Origin: Zhihengliuella salsuginis
GTDB taxonomy: Bacteria; Actinomycetota; Actinomycetes; Actinomycetales; Micrococcaceae
DNA: 64,000 nt
Reading direction: 5' to 3'
Assembly (NCBI RefSeq): GCF_014651715.1
Contig: NZ_BMXK01000004.1
Coordinates: 124,001 to 188,000 of the forward strand
Positions 25,560-35,426 of this stretch are shown here, one piece after another. Numbering within the stretch: position 1 is the first letter of the stretch; every line of letters starts with the position of its first letter. The position numbers were made by a program, and so were the translations under genes. Under the pieces are notes generated by a model. That model saw nothing but the letters and a program-made list of their open reading frames with translations, made no database searches and was not told the DNA's origin.

Positions 25560-26921
25560 CTAGTAGCGCTTGACCGATGCGGGGTTGGATTCGATCTCCT
25601 GTTGCACCTCCGCGTGGATCTTCGCCTCCACGTAGAACGACAGGAATGGCACGACGCCGCCGAGGGCGATGAAGAGCAGCCGGGAGAACTTCCAGCGCAT
25701 CAGCATCCAGAGGCGGAAATCACACAATAGGTAGAGGACGTACATCCAACCGTGGGCGATCTGGATGGCCAGGGTGATGTTGAACCCGCCGTCGTACCCG
25801 TCGACGGGGACGAAGCCGAGCGTGTTCGCGGTCCCGTCGAAGAGCGTTCCGCCGGCGACGAGCTCGACGCCGAAGCCGTACTTGGCGGTCATCTCCACCA
25901 CGAGGAGCAGCAGGAAGACGCCGGTGATGTAGGCGGCGGCCTTGAACCAGCCGGCGGCGTTGCGGATCTGCGGGTGCGTCCCGCCGAGCCGGCGCCCGGT
26001 CAGCGAGGTCACCGATTCGGGGGCCGCGGAGGACCCGGCCTCCGGGGTCTGTCCTGACGCTGGCGTCGGGGATTCGGACACGGTCTCGCCTTCCGGTAGG
26101 GGGTTGGTCGTGCGGCTCAGGGCCTCGGCGCGCCGCTCGCTGCGGTACTCGTCCACGACGAGCCGCGTCCAGAGGAAGAACGCGAAGGCGGCGAAGACGG
26201 CCCACTCGATGCCGTAGAAGATGTTCAGCCAGTTGGTCTGCGGTTCGGACGGCTGCGGCGCCACCCAGACGGGCTCGAGGTCGTCGGCCATGGCGTCGGC
26301 CCCGGCGGCCGTCTCGGCGTCGAACGCGACGACGAATCCGCTGTAGGAGTCGACGTCCCAGATGTTGATGAGCTCGGCGATGGAGAGCGCGTCGAGGACC
26401 CCGTCGCGGTGGTCGCCGGCCCGCGGCGTCTCGGTCGGCAGCAGCCGTCCGGTCACGGTCACCTCGTTCGACGGCGGTGCGGCGGCGGGGCGTCCGTCCT
26501 CCTGCCAGCCGCGCACGACGGGGATGACGACGTCCTCCCCCGCGGCGGCGCCGGAGCCCTCCGGCGCGGTCTCGCCGGCGGGGAGCGGATCCTCCAGCGC
26601 CAGCGCGGCGACGACCCAGTGGCCCGGTTCGGCGGCGCCGTCGCCGTCGTCCTGGAGGCGGCCGGAGACCAGCAGCTGGGTGTCCGGGAGGAAGCGGCCG
26701 GTGGCCGTGACGATCTGGTCGGCGTCGCCGGCCATCATCGGCCGGTAGGGGCCGAAGTGGCTCGTGAGCTCGACGGGCTCCTCGGTCACGGAGGCCGGCG
26801 GCGGCGGGGCCGTCTTGGCGCGGCCGAACTGCCACTGGCTCAGCAGGACGAAGCCTCCGGAGAGCAGGATGGCCAGGAGCAGGGCCAGCAGCCATTTGGG
26901 CCTCAGAGCGGTTTTCAGCAC
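25560..26921 (-). CDS. SURF1 family protein fused to DUF3817 membrane domain
   Basis: 453 residues in one uninterrupted frame. Residues 1-260 are SURF1-like: TM1 at 10-28, then LLSQWQFGRA, an extracytoplasmic domain with TATGRFLPDTQLL, VIPVVRGWQ and VTVTGRLLPTE, and TM2 at 231-256 (NWLNIFYGIEWAVFAAFAFF). SURF1 assists cytochrome c oxidase assembly. Residues 259-312 form a Pro/Ser/Glu linker. Residues 320-440 match DUF3817 with three hydrophobic segments (AAAYITGVFLLLLVVEMTAK; NITLAIQIAHGWMYVLYLLC; LLFIALGGVVPFLSFYVEAK). These are normally separate neighbouring genes. GTG start with TAGGCT six bases upstream. Confidence 0.88.
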   Translation of the reverse strand: MLKTALRPKWLLALLLAILLSGGFVLLSQWQFGRAKTAPPPPASVTEEPVELTSHFGPYRPMMAGDADQIVTATGRFLPDTQLLVSGRLQDDGDGAAEPGHWVVAALALEDPLPAGETAPEGSGAAAGEDVVIPVVRGWQEDGRPAAAPPSNEVTVTGRLLPTETPRAGDHRDGVLDALSIAELINIWDVDSYSGFVVAFDAETAAGADAMADDLEPVWVAPQPSEPQTNWLNIFYGIEWAVFAAFAFFLWTRLVVDEYRSERRAEALSRTTNPLPEGETVSESPTPASGQTPEAGSSAAPESVTSLTGRRLGGTHPQIRNAAGWFKAAAYITGVFLLLLVVEMTAKYGFGVELVAGGTLFDGTANTLGFVPVDGYDGGFNITLAIQIAHGWMYVLYLLCDFRLWMLMRWKFSRLLFIALGGVVPFLSFYVEAKIHAEVQQEIESNPASVKRY

Positions 26922-26927
26922 CGTCCC

Positions 26928-26933
26928 AGCCTA
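26928..26933 (-). promoter_or_regulatory. -10 element of leaderless SURF1-DUF3817 promoter
   Basis: TAGGCT, then six bases, then the GTG start at 26921; there is no Shine-Dalgarno. Confidence 0.5.
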
Positions 26934-26958
26934 CTTCGATGCCTTGTAGAAGAGCGAA

Positions 26959-26983
26959 CGGGCCGGCGCTCGGACCCGGCCCG
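26959..26983 (-). terminator. Candidate terminator after glpD
   Basis: 8-bp perfect arms CGGGCCGG and CCGGCCCG around a 9-base loop. On the minus strand they are followed by TTCGCTCTTCT, a weak U-rich stretch. A second GC-only palindrome (27036-27049, GCGGGGCGCCCCGC) lies nearer the glpD stop and could also contribute. Confidence 0.5.
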
Positions 26984-27057
26984 GGCGCCCGGGGGATGGC
27001 GAACATCACGTCGGGCGGTGCCGCGAGGGGCCGCGGCGGGGCGCCCCGCGGCGGGCG

Positions 27058-28827
27058 TCAGTCCTCCCGGACGGGAACGATGTCGTCGACGTTCATGCGT
27101 GCGTTGTCCGCGGAGACGTCGTCCGGCTGCTCCTGGCTCTCCCGCTCGGCCTCGACGCGGGCGAGGTAGTGCCGGACCTCGCGTTCGATCTGCGCCGGGG
27201 ACCAGCCCAGGATCGGCGCCATGAGCTCGGCGACGACCGGGGCCGCCGAGACGCCGCGGTCCCAGGCCTCGATCGAGATGCGGGTCCGGCGGGTCAGCAC
27301 GTCGTGGATGTGGCGGGCGCCCTCGTGCGTCGTCGCGTAGACGACCTCGGCTCCCAGGTAGTCGTCGGCGCCCGGCAGCGGTTCGCCGAGGGACTTCTCC
27401 TCGCGGATCAGCTCCAGGACGTCGCGCGTGAGCGACCCGTAGCGGGAGAGCAGGTGTTCGACGCGGGCGACGTGGACCCCGGCCCAGCGCGCCAGCCGGC
27501 TCCGGCTGTTCCAGGCCGCCTTGTACCCCTCCGCCCCGAGCAGCGGGATGGTGTCGGTGCAGGACTCGGGGGCCGAGTCGTCCATGCTGCGCACGGCCTC
27601 GTCCACGGCGTCCTTCGCCATGACCCGGTAGGTCGTGTACTTGCCGCCCGCGACGACGACGAGCCCGGGGACCGGGTGGGCGACGACGTGCTCGCGCGAG
27701 AGCTTCGCCGTGGAGTCGCTCTCCCCCGCCAGCAGCGGGCGCAGGCCGGCGTAGACGCCCTCGACGTCCTCGCGCGTCAGGGGGCGCTTGAGGATCTTGT
27801 TGACGTGGTCGAGCACGTAGTCGATGTCCTTGCTCGAGGCGGCCGGGTGGGCCTTGTCGAGCGTCCATTCGGTGTCGGTCGTGCCGATGATCCAGTGGCG
27901 TCCCCACGGGATGACGAACAGCACGGACTTCTCCGTGCGCAGGATCAGCCCGACGGTCGACTGGAAGCGGTCGCGCGGCACGACGAGGTGGATCCCCTTG
28001 GACGCACGGACCTTCAGCTGCCCGCGGTCCGTGACGAGGTCCTGGGTCTCGTCGGTCCAGACGCCCGTCGCATTGATGACCTGCCGGGCGCGGGCCTCGA
28101 ACCGCTCGCCGGTCTCCTGGTCCACGAGCTGGGCTCCGACCACGCGCTCGCCCTCGCGCAGGAAGTCGACGACCTTGACGCTGTTGGCGGCGTGCGCGCC
28201 GTACTTCGCGGCCGTGCGCACGACGTCGACGACGAGCCGCGCGTCGTCGACCTGGGCGTCGTAGTAGCGGATCGAGCCGACGAACGCGTCGTCCTTGAGG
28301 CTGGGGGCCGCGCGCAGGGTGCCGCGCTTGGAGAAGTGGCGGTGCAGGGGCACGCCGCGGCTGCGACCCGAGGCCATCGCGAGCCCGTCGTAGAGGGCGA
28401 TGCCGGCGCCGACGAACGGCCGCTCGACGAAGCGCTTGGTCAGCGGGAACAGGAACGGGACCGGCTTCACCAGGTGCGGGGCGATGCGGTCGAGCAGGAG
28501 GCCGCGCTCCTGGAGGGCCTCGTGCACGAGCCCGAAGTCGAGCATCTCCAGGTAGCGCAGGCCGCCGTGGATGAGCTTGGAGGAGCGCGAGGACGTGCCC
28601 GAGGCCCAGTCCCGGGCCTCGACGATGCCGACGCGCAGCCCGCGCGTGACGGCGTCGAGGGCGCTGCCCGCCCCGACGATCCCGCCGCCGACGATCAGCA
28701 CGTCGAGCTCGGCGCCGGGCTCACCGGTGGCCTTGAGCGCCTGGATCGACTCGGACCGGCTCGCCGGCCCCAACTGTCCGTGTCCGGATGGTCCTGCCGC
28801 TGACTGGTGTGCCCGAGCCGATGCCAT
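27058..28827 (-). CDS. glpD: Glycerol-3-phosphate dehydrogenase (FAD-dependent, aerobic)
   Basis: Oxidises sn-glycerol-3-phosphate to DHAP and passes electrons to quinone at the membrane. 589 residues. The FAD-binding Rossmann motif is DVLIVGGGIVGAGSALDAVT; SSRSSKLIHGGLRYLE and DWASGT are the family signatures. The central part has NATGVWTDE and VVPRDRF; VVVAGGKYTTYRVMAKDAVD is the second FAD motif. The C-terminal DAO_C helical domain includes SRYGSLTRDVLELI. The frame is open further upstream, but that part is antisense or out of frame to guaB3. The start at 28827 is 5 bp after the guaB3 stop. No glpF or glpK is nearby. Confidence 0.95.
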   Translation of the reverse strand: MASARAHQSAAGPSGHGQLGPASRSESIQALKATGEPGAELDVLIVGGGIVGAGSALDAVTRGLRVGIVEARDWASGTSSRSSKLIHGGLRYLEMLDFGLVHEALQERGLLLDRIAPHLVKPVPFLFPLTKRFVERPFVGAGIALYDGLAMASGRSRGVPLHRHFSKRGTLRAAPSLKDDAFVGSIRYYDAQVDDARLVVDVVRTAAKYGAHAANSVKVVDFLREGERVVGAQLVDQETGERFEARARQVINATGVWTDETQDLVTDRGQLKVRASKGIHLVVPRDRFQSTVGLILRTEKSVLFVIPWGRHWIIGTTDTEWTLDKAHPAASSKDIDYVLDHVNKILKRPLTREDVEGVYAGLRPLLAGESDSTAKLSREHVVAHPVPGLVVVAGGKYTTYRVMAKDAVDEAVRSMDDSAPESCTDTIPLLGAEGYKAAWNSRSRLARWAGVHVARVEHLLSRYGSLTRDVLELIREEKSLGEPLPGADDYLGAEVVYATTHEGARHIHDVLTRRTRISIEAWDRGVSAAPVVAELMAPILGWSPAQIEREVRHYLARVEAERESQEQPDDVSADNARMNVDDIVPVRED

Positions 28828-28832
28828 GGCCT

Positions 28833-29978
28833 CTACTTTGCTTGATAGGGGGATACGACGACGTCCACCCGCTGGAACTCCTTCAAATCGGAGTAGCCGG
28901 TGGTCGCCATGGAACGGCGCAGCGCGCCGACGATGTTGGACGTTCCGTCCGTGTGGTGCGACGGCCCGTAGAGGATCTCCTCGAGCGGGCCGACCGTGCC
29001 GACCTTGACCCGGTCGCCCCTCGGGTTCTCCGGGTGCGACGCCTCCAGGCCCCAGTGCCATCCGGCCCCGGGCGCCTCGGTGGCGCGTGCGAGCGAGGTG
29101 CCGAGCATGACGGCGTCCGCCCCCATCGCGATGGCCTTGACGATGTTGCCGCTGCTGCCGAGGCCGCCGTCCGCGATGACGTGGACGTAGCGGCCGCCGG
29201 ACTCCTCGATGTAGTCGCGGCGCGCGGCGGCGACGTCGGAGATGGCGGTGGCGAGCGGTGCGTGGATGCCGAGCGCGCCGCGGGTCGTGCCCGTGGCGCC
29301 GCCGCCGAAGCCGACCAGGACGCCCGCCGCGCCCGTGCGCATGAGGTGCAGGGCCGGGGTGTAGCCGGCCGCGCCGCCGACGACGACCGGGACGTCGAGC
29401 TCGTAGATGAACTGCTTGAGGTTCAGCGGCTCCTGGTTCTGCGAGACGTGCTCGGCGGAGACCGTGGTGCCGCGGATGACGAAGATGTCGACGCCGGCGT
29501 CGACCACCGTGCGGTAGAACTCCTGGGTGCGCTGCGGCGTCAGGGACGCGGCGACGACGACGCCGGACTCGCGGACCTCCTCGAGCCGGGCCGTGATCAG
29601 CTCGGGCTGGATCGGCGCGTTGTAGAGCTCCTGCATGCGCTGGGTGACCGCCGGGTTGAACGCCCGCGACGCCTCGGCCTCGAGCGCGGTGATCTCCGCG
29701 AGCACCTTCTCCGGCTCCTCGTAGCGGGTCCACAGGCCCTCGAGGTTGAGGACGCCGAGGCATCCCAGCCGGCCCAGCGCGATCGCCGTCGCCGGACTCA
29801 TGACGGAGTCCATGGGGGCGCCGATGATCGGCGCGTCGAACTGGAACGCGTCGATCTGCCACGCCACGGAGACGTCTTTGGGGTCGCGCGTACGGCGGTT
29901 CGGGACGATGGCCACATCGTCGAGCGAATAGGCCCGTGCACCGCGCTTCCCGCGGCCAATCTCAATCTCGTTCATCAC
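28833..29978 (-). CDS. guaB3: GuaB3 family IMP dehydrogenase-related protein
   Basis: 381 residues, without the CBS domains of true IMPDH. It begins MNEIEIGRGKRGARAYSLDD then VAIVPNRRTRD, the typical GuaB3 start. The TIM barrel shows DAPIIGAPMDSVMSPATAIA, VVVGGAAGYTPALHLMRTGA with AGVLVGFGGG, and HVIADGGLGSSGNIVKAIAM. The catalytic loop of IMPDH (GxGSICTTR) is replaced by GGGATGTTRGALG, with no active-site cysteine, so classic IMPDH activity is not expected. Some members of this subgroup act as GMP reductases. GTG start (ATG one codon later) with TAGGCT six bases upstream. Forms a unit with glpD. Confidence 0.93.
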   Translation of the reverse strand: MMNEIEIGRGKRGARAYSLDDVAIVPNRRTRDPKDVSVAWQIDAFQFDAPIIGAPMDSVMSPATAIALGRLGCLGVLNLEGLWTRYEEPEKVLAEITALEAEASRAFNPAVTQRMQELYNAPIQPELITARLEEVRESGVVVAASLTPQRTQEFYRTVVDAGVDIFVIRGTTVSAEHVSQNQEPLNLKQFIYELDVPVVVGGAAGYTPALHLMRTGAAGVLVGFGGGATGTTRGALGIHAPLATAISDVAAARRDYIEESGGRYVHVIADGGLGSSGNIVKAIAMGADAVMLGTSLARATEAPGAGWHWGLEASHPENPRGDRVKVGTVGPLEEILYGPSHHTDGTSNIVGALRRSMATTGYSDLKEFQRVDVVVSPYQAK

Positions 29979-29984
29979 GGCCCC

Positions 29985-29990
29985 AGCCTA
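29985..29990 (-). promoter_or_regulatory. -10 element of leaderless guaB3 promoter
   Basis: TAGGCT, six bases, then the GTG start at 29978. Same box and spacing as the SURF1 fusion and the AroE-like gene. Confidence 0.5.
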
Positions 29991-30080
29991 TCAGCGCGCC
30001 TCCGCCCCCGAGATGTTCCGTGGCGGCGGAAGTCGCCGGTGCGCGCGGCGGCCCCCGCGCGCCGGAGCGCGGCGAAACCC

Positions 30081-31343
30081 CTAGTCGGCCAGCGCGGCGG
30101 CGGCGTCGCGCAGCGTCTCGGCCGCGGCCTGCTCCGCATCTGCCAGGCGCTCGACCCGGCCGGCCAGCGCGCCCAGGTACTCGGCCGTCGTGGCGAACCC
30201 GGCCTCCCGGGCGGCCTCCGGACGCAGCAGCGAAATCAGCTCGTCCCAGTCCCCGGCGAGGTCCCGGTAGGCGCCGGCCGCGCCGGCGAGGGGCGCCAGA
30301 CCGTCGCGCTCGGCGGCCTCCTCGAGGAACTGCGCGTACAGCCCGCGCAGCCCGCCGGCGCCGCTGTACCGGCCGCTGTCGAAGAAGCCGGAGACCATGG
30401 CCAGGGCCGCGTCCAGGCGGTCGGGATCCGCGAACATGGCCGGCCAGTCGCGGGCGCCGGTCCCGGTGAGCTTGGCGGCCCACGTGCGCAGCCCGGAGAC
30501 GCCGAAGTTCTTGGCGAAGTGGGCCGGGATGCCCTCGAGCTCGCTCTCGCCGAGCAGGCGGCCGGACGTCTCGCGCACGGCCTCGATGATCGCGGCGCGC
30601 AGCGCGTCCTCGCGCGGCGGCACGGACTCCGGGACCCACGCCTGCCAGTTCTTGTCTTTCTTGCGCCGCGAGCGGGCGGCCGAGAGCTGCCCCGGGCGCA
30701 GCAGGCGCAGCGCGCCCGAGCCGTCGTCGATCAGGTACTTCCCGTCCTCGTCCTCCCCCAGGACGGCCAGGTCGACGGACTCGGCGTCGGTGTCCGGCAC
30801 GTCCGAGTCGACCCACGGCAGCACGGTCTCGGTCACGCGCACGACGACGGCGCGGCCGGCGTCCAGCGCCTCGTCCAGGTGCGCCTGGGCGGCCTTGGCG
30901 CTCGAGGTGTGGGCCTGGCGCACGGGGACGCCGACGCGGGAGACGAGGTTCTCGACGTACGGCTCGGGGTGCGCGCGGGTGACCACGGTCGCCGTCGTCC
31001 CCGACTCGTAGTCGAACGTGAAGACCATGAAGCCGATGCCGCCGGCGAGCCCGGCCAGCAGGGCCTCGGTCACCGGCCGGCCGGTGCGCGGGTCGGTGAC
31101 CCCGGCCTGGGTGAGGACGCGGGACCACAGCCCGGCGTCGTACTGGAGGACGCCCTCGGGCGCCGGGTACTCCGGCAGCTCCGCGCCGTCGTCGTGCTCC
31201 TCCGCCGCGGGGGCGGACGACGACGGCCGGCCGCCGGGAGCGGGCGCCCCGGCGAGCACGGCCTTGCGTGCCTGCGTGTAGGTCTCCCCCGTGCGCGCCA
31301 TGCGTTCGCGGGCGAGCTTCTTGAGCTGTTTCGGCTGGGCCAC
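30081..31343 (-). CDS. BtrH-N/DUF4872-like protein
   Basis: 420 residues. A basic N-terminus (AQPKQLKKLARERMARTGET) is followed by a disordered linker (residues 30-60). The core then shows LAGLAGGIGFMVFTFDYESG, DAGRAVVVRVTETVLPWVDS and DGKYLIDDGSGALRLLRPGQ, resembling the papain-like fold of butirosin protein BtrH (N-terminal domain). The helical C-terminal half is like DUF4872 (GLRTWAAKLTGTGARDWPAM). BtrH transfers an acyl group in antibiotic synthesis, but here a catalytic Cys is not evident: no cysteine appears in the protein. The function is therefore uncertain. It lies between guaB and guaB3 on the same strand. Confidence 0.72.
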   Translation of the reverse strand: MAQPKQLKKLARERMARTGETYTQARKAVLAGAPAPGGRPSSSAPAAEEHDDGAELPEYPAPEGVLQYDAGLWSRVLTQAGVTDPRTGRPVTEALLAGLAGGIGFMVFTFDYESGTTATVVTRAHPEPYVENLVSRVGVPVRQAHTSSAKAAQAHLDEALDAGRAVVVRVTETVLPWVDSDVPDTDAESVDLAVLGEDEDGKYLIDDGSGALRLLRPGQLSAARSRRKKDKNWQAWVPESVPPREDALRAAIIEAVRETSGRLLGESELEGIPAHFAKNFGVSGLRTWAAKLTGTGARDWPAMFADPDRLDAALAMVSGFFDSGRYSGAGGLRGLYAQFLEEAAERDGLAPLAGAAGAYRDLAGDWDELISLLRPEAAREAGFATTAEYLGALAGRVERLADAEQAAAETLRDAAAALAD

Positions 31344-31427
31344 GAGGTGGTGTCCTTTTCGTTCGGGCGGTGGTTCGGCGCCCTCCGGAGGAAACCGGGC
31401 AGGGCGTTATGAATTGTACGCAACGCA

Positions 31428-31467
31428 AGGGCCCTCCCGGCGGAGAATTCTCCACCGGGAGGGCCCT
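31428..31467 (-). terminator. Hairpin after guaB
   Basis: Perfect 13-bp arms AGGGCCCTCCCGG / CCGGGAGGGCCCT enclose a further palindrome (GGAGAATTCTCC), giving a very stable nested hairpin starting 12 bp after the guaB stop. The U-tract is poor (TGCGTTG on the minus strand), so termination is likely but not certain. Confidence 0.7.
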
Positions 31468-31479
31468 GGTCGCCGCGGG

Positions 31480-33027
<1,548 letters not shown>

Positions 33028-33111
33028 CTAGAACGCGAAGACGCCTGCGCGCATTCCGCGTCCCGGCTGTCGGCTGGCGCACGTCCGCGCCGGCGGCGCC
33101 CGGTCCGGGCC

Positions 33112-35217
33112 CTACCAGCCGACGGCGGCGCGGAAGCGCTCCTCGAAGACCGGCGCCAGCGTGTGCGCGTAGGTGCGCGTGACGTGATCCTCGTCGCGGA
33201 TCGTGATGACGTTGCCGATGACCGCCTGGCAGGTGCCGTCGATGCAGAACTGGTCGGTGAGGTCGAAGAAGCTCAGCTCGCGGGGAAGCGTGCCCTCCTC
33301 GACCTGCTGGGAGAGCTCGTCGAGCGGGTTCTCGGCCGCGAGCACGTAGTCCTGGGGAAGCGAGCAGTTCTCGGTGCCCCGCATGTCGACGCACTCGGGC
33401 ACGGAGTAGGTGTAGCGCGGGGTGTCGCGCAGGCCCACGACCTGGATGCCGGCCTCGGCGAAGGGCAGCACGCCCTCGACGTAGCCGGGCGCGACCTGCT
33501 CCTGATCGGCGGGCGTGAGCTCGCCGTCGGGATACTTGGCCGTCTGCGACGCCACCGTGAAGACGGCGTCCGGGTTGTGCTCGAGGACGTAGTCCGGCGC
33601 CGCCTCGATGAAATCGTTGCAGGACTCGCTGCGCCCCTCGCCGGCGGTGCCGTAACGGCAGCCGGGCTCGTGGATGAGGATCCAGGCCCAGTCGTTCTGC
33701 TCGGCGACCGGCTGCATGGCCGTCGTCCAGTGCTGGGCATGGGAGTCGCCGAGCAGGATGACGAACTTCTCCGCGGTCGCGGGGTCGCCGTACTGGCGGC
33801 AGAACTCGATTCCCTCGTCCTCGGGCTGGAACTGCCCGGTGCAGGCCCCGCCCGCGTTGGCCCACTCCTCGTCGAGCGCGGTCGACAGGGGCAGGATGGC
33901 GGCGGCCGGGTCGATGTCTGGCTCGTAGCCGGCCCATAGCGCGGCGGCGCCCGGGTTGTCGGCGGGCGTCTGGAGCGCGGCCGCCTCCTCGTACGCGTCG
34001 ACCTTGTTCTGCCACCCGTTGAGCGGGATGAGCACGGCGCCGATGAGCGCGGCCACGACCAGCGACATGCGCCGGCGCCGCTGCGTCGGCCAGTGCCACT
34101 GGTGGAGGGGGGTCTCGACCATCTTGGTGGTGGCCCACGCCAGCGCGAGGGACAGGCCGATCACGGCCGAGCCGCTCAGCCAGTCCGCGCCGTCGCTGCC
34201 GCTGTTGATCAGGTAGATCACCAGGATCGGCCAGTGCCAGAGGTAGAGCGCGTAGGAGATGCCGCCGAGTCGCGCGAGCGGCTTCGTCGAGAGGAGGCGG
34301 TCGACGCCGAAGCGGCTCCCGGTCTGCCCGGCGCCGATGATGAGGCCGGCGGCCAGCGTCGGCCACAGCGCGATGAATCCGGGGAACGTGCCCTGGACGG
34401 TCAGCAGGACGCCGCACGAGAGCATCGCGGCCATGCCGGTCCAGCCCATCGCGACGCGCAGCGCCACGGGCAGCCGCTCGGCGTACGGCAGCGCCACGAC
34501 GAGCAGCGAGCCCAGGGCGAACTCCCACAGGCGGGCGCCGGTGTCGAAGTAGGCCCAGGCCTGGCGCGTCGCCGTCGTGTAGACGGAGTACGCGAGGGAG
34601 AGGACGAAGATGGCCCCGAAGACCGACGCGAGGACGGGCCGGAACCCGAGGTCCGGGCGGCGGCGCTGCAGCGCCCGCCACAGGCCGGCAGCGCCCGCGA
34701 GGACGAGCGGCCAGAGGATGAAGATCTGCCCCTGGATCGACAGGGACCAGAAGTGCTGCAGGGGGCTCGCCGACGACTGGTTGGCGGCGTAGTAGTTGAC
34801 CGAGTCGACGGCCAGCTGCCAGTTCTGGAAGTAGAAGAGCGAGGAGACGGTCTGGTTGGCGACCTCCTCCCAGCGGGTGCGCGGCAACAGGGAGACCGTC
34901 GCGGCGACGACCGCGAGCAGGACCACGATGGCGGCCGGCAGGAGCCCGCGCAGACGGTTCAGCCAGTACCCGACGAGCTTGAGCGGTCTGCCCGCCTCGA
35001 CCTTGTAGGTGAAGGAGACAGTCAGCAGGAATGCGGAGACCAGCAGGAACACGTCGACGCCGCCGGAGACCCGGCCCAGCCAGACGTGGTAGACCACGAC
35101 CATGAGCACGGCGAAGGCCCGCAACCCTTGGATCTCGGGGCGGAATGCCGGTTTCGCCACGTCGGTCGCCCGCTCGGGGGCGGTCGCGCGCGGCGGCGCA
35201 GTCGGGCCAGCGGCCAT
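33112..35217 (-). CDS. OafA/YrhL-type membrane acyltransferase with C-terminal SGNH domain
   Basis: 701 residues. The N-terminal half (about 30-410) is an acyltransferase-3 domain with ten or so helices, starting FRPEIQGLRAFAVLMVVVYH, with the conserved His, and GVDVFLLVSAFLL. The C-terminal half (about 440-700) is an extracytoplasmic SGNH-like esterase/transferase: KFVILLGDSHAQHWTTAMQP has the GDSH block with the nucleophile, and ITIRDEDHVTRTYA carries a DxxH-like pair. Such fusions O-acetylate cell-surface polysaccharides. An upstream in-frame GTG at 35244 lacks a ribosome binding site; the ATG at 35217 is preferred. Target glycan unknown. Confidence 0.9.
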   Translation of the reverse strand: MAAGPTAPPRATAPERATDVAKPAFRPEIQGLRAFAVLMVVVYHVWLGRVSGGVDVFLLVSAFLLTVSFTYKVEAGRPLKLVGYWLNRLRGLLPAAIVVLLAVVAATVSLLPRTRWEEVANQTVSSLFYFQNWQLAVDSVNYYAANQSSASPLQHFWSLSIQGQIFILWPLVLAGAAGLWRALQRRRPDLGFRPVLASVFGAIFVLSLAYSVYTTATRQAWAYFDTGARLWEFALGSLLVVALPYAERLPVALRVAMGWTGMAAMLSCGVLLTVQGTFPGFIALWPTLAAGLIIGAGQTGSRFGVDRLLSTKPLARLGGISYALYLWHWPILVIYLINSGSDGADWLSGSAVIGLSLALAWATTKMVETPLHQWHWPTQRRRRMSLVVAALIGAVLIPLNGWQNKVDAYEEAAALQTPADNPGAAALWAGYEPDIDPAAAILPLSTALDEEWANAGGACTGQFQPEDEGIEFCRQYGDPATAEKFVILLGDSHAQHWTTAMQPVAEQNDWAWILIHEPGCRYGTAGEGRSESCNDFIEAAPDYVLEHNPDAVFTVASQTAKYPDGELTPADQEQVAPGYVEGVLPFAEAGIQVVGLRDTPRYTYSVPECVDMRGTENCSLPQDYVLAAENPLDELSQQVEEGTLPRELSFFDLTDQFCIDGTCQAVIGNVITIRDEDHVTRTYAHTLAPVFEERFRAAVGW

Positions 35218-35365
35218 AGAGGGGAACTTCCTGCTCGGGGGCACGTTTGAAGCGAGCAGATCGGATTCGAGCCTGCTCGATCCTCCAGTTTAGCAGTGCC
35301 CGATGTGCGGATCCCGGTCCGCGGGTGCGATCGGGGCGGAGCGGGAAGCGGCACCGGGTGGCGGA

Positions 35366-35410
35366 ACGACGACGGTGCGCCGCCTCCGGGAGGCGGCGCA
35401 CCGTCGTCGT
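35366..35410 (-). terminator. Perfect 20-bp hairpin after sugar permease gene
   Basis: Two 20-base arms are exactly complementary (starting ACGACGACGG and ending CCGTCGTCGT) around a 5-base loop, 17 bp after the permease stop. There is no U-tract on the minus strand. It probably ends or stabilises the transporter mRNA. Confidence 0.65.
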
Positions 35411-35426
35411 GTTGGGCGGTTTGGCC

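Noticed and set aside
27058-29862. Apparent 934-residue fusion ending in GlpD
   Set aside because: The upstream third lies out of frame over guaB3 and is Arg-rich; the real GlpD start at 28827 is 5 bp after the guaB3 stop.
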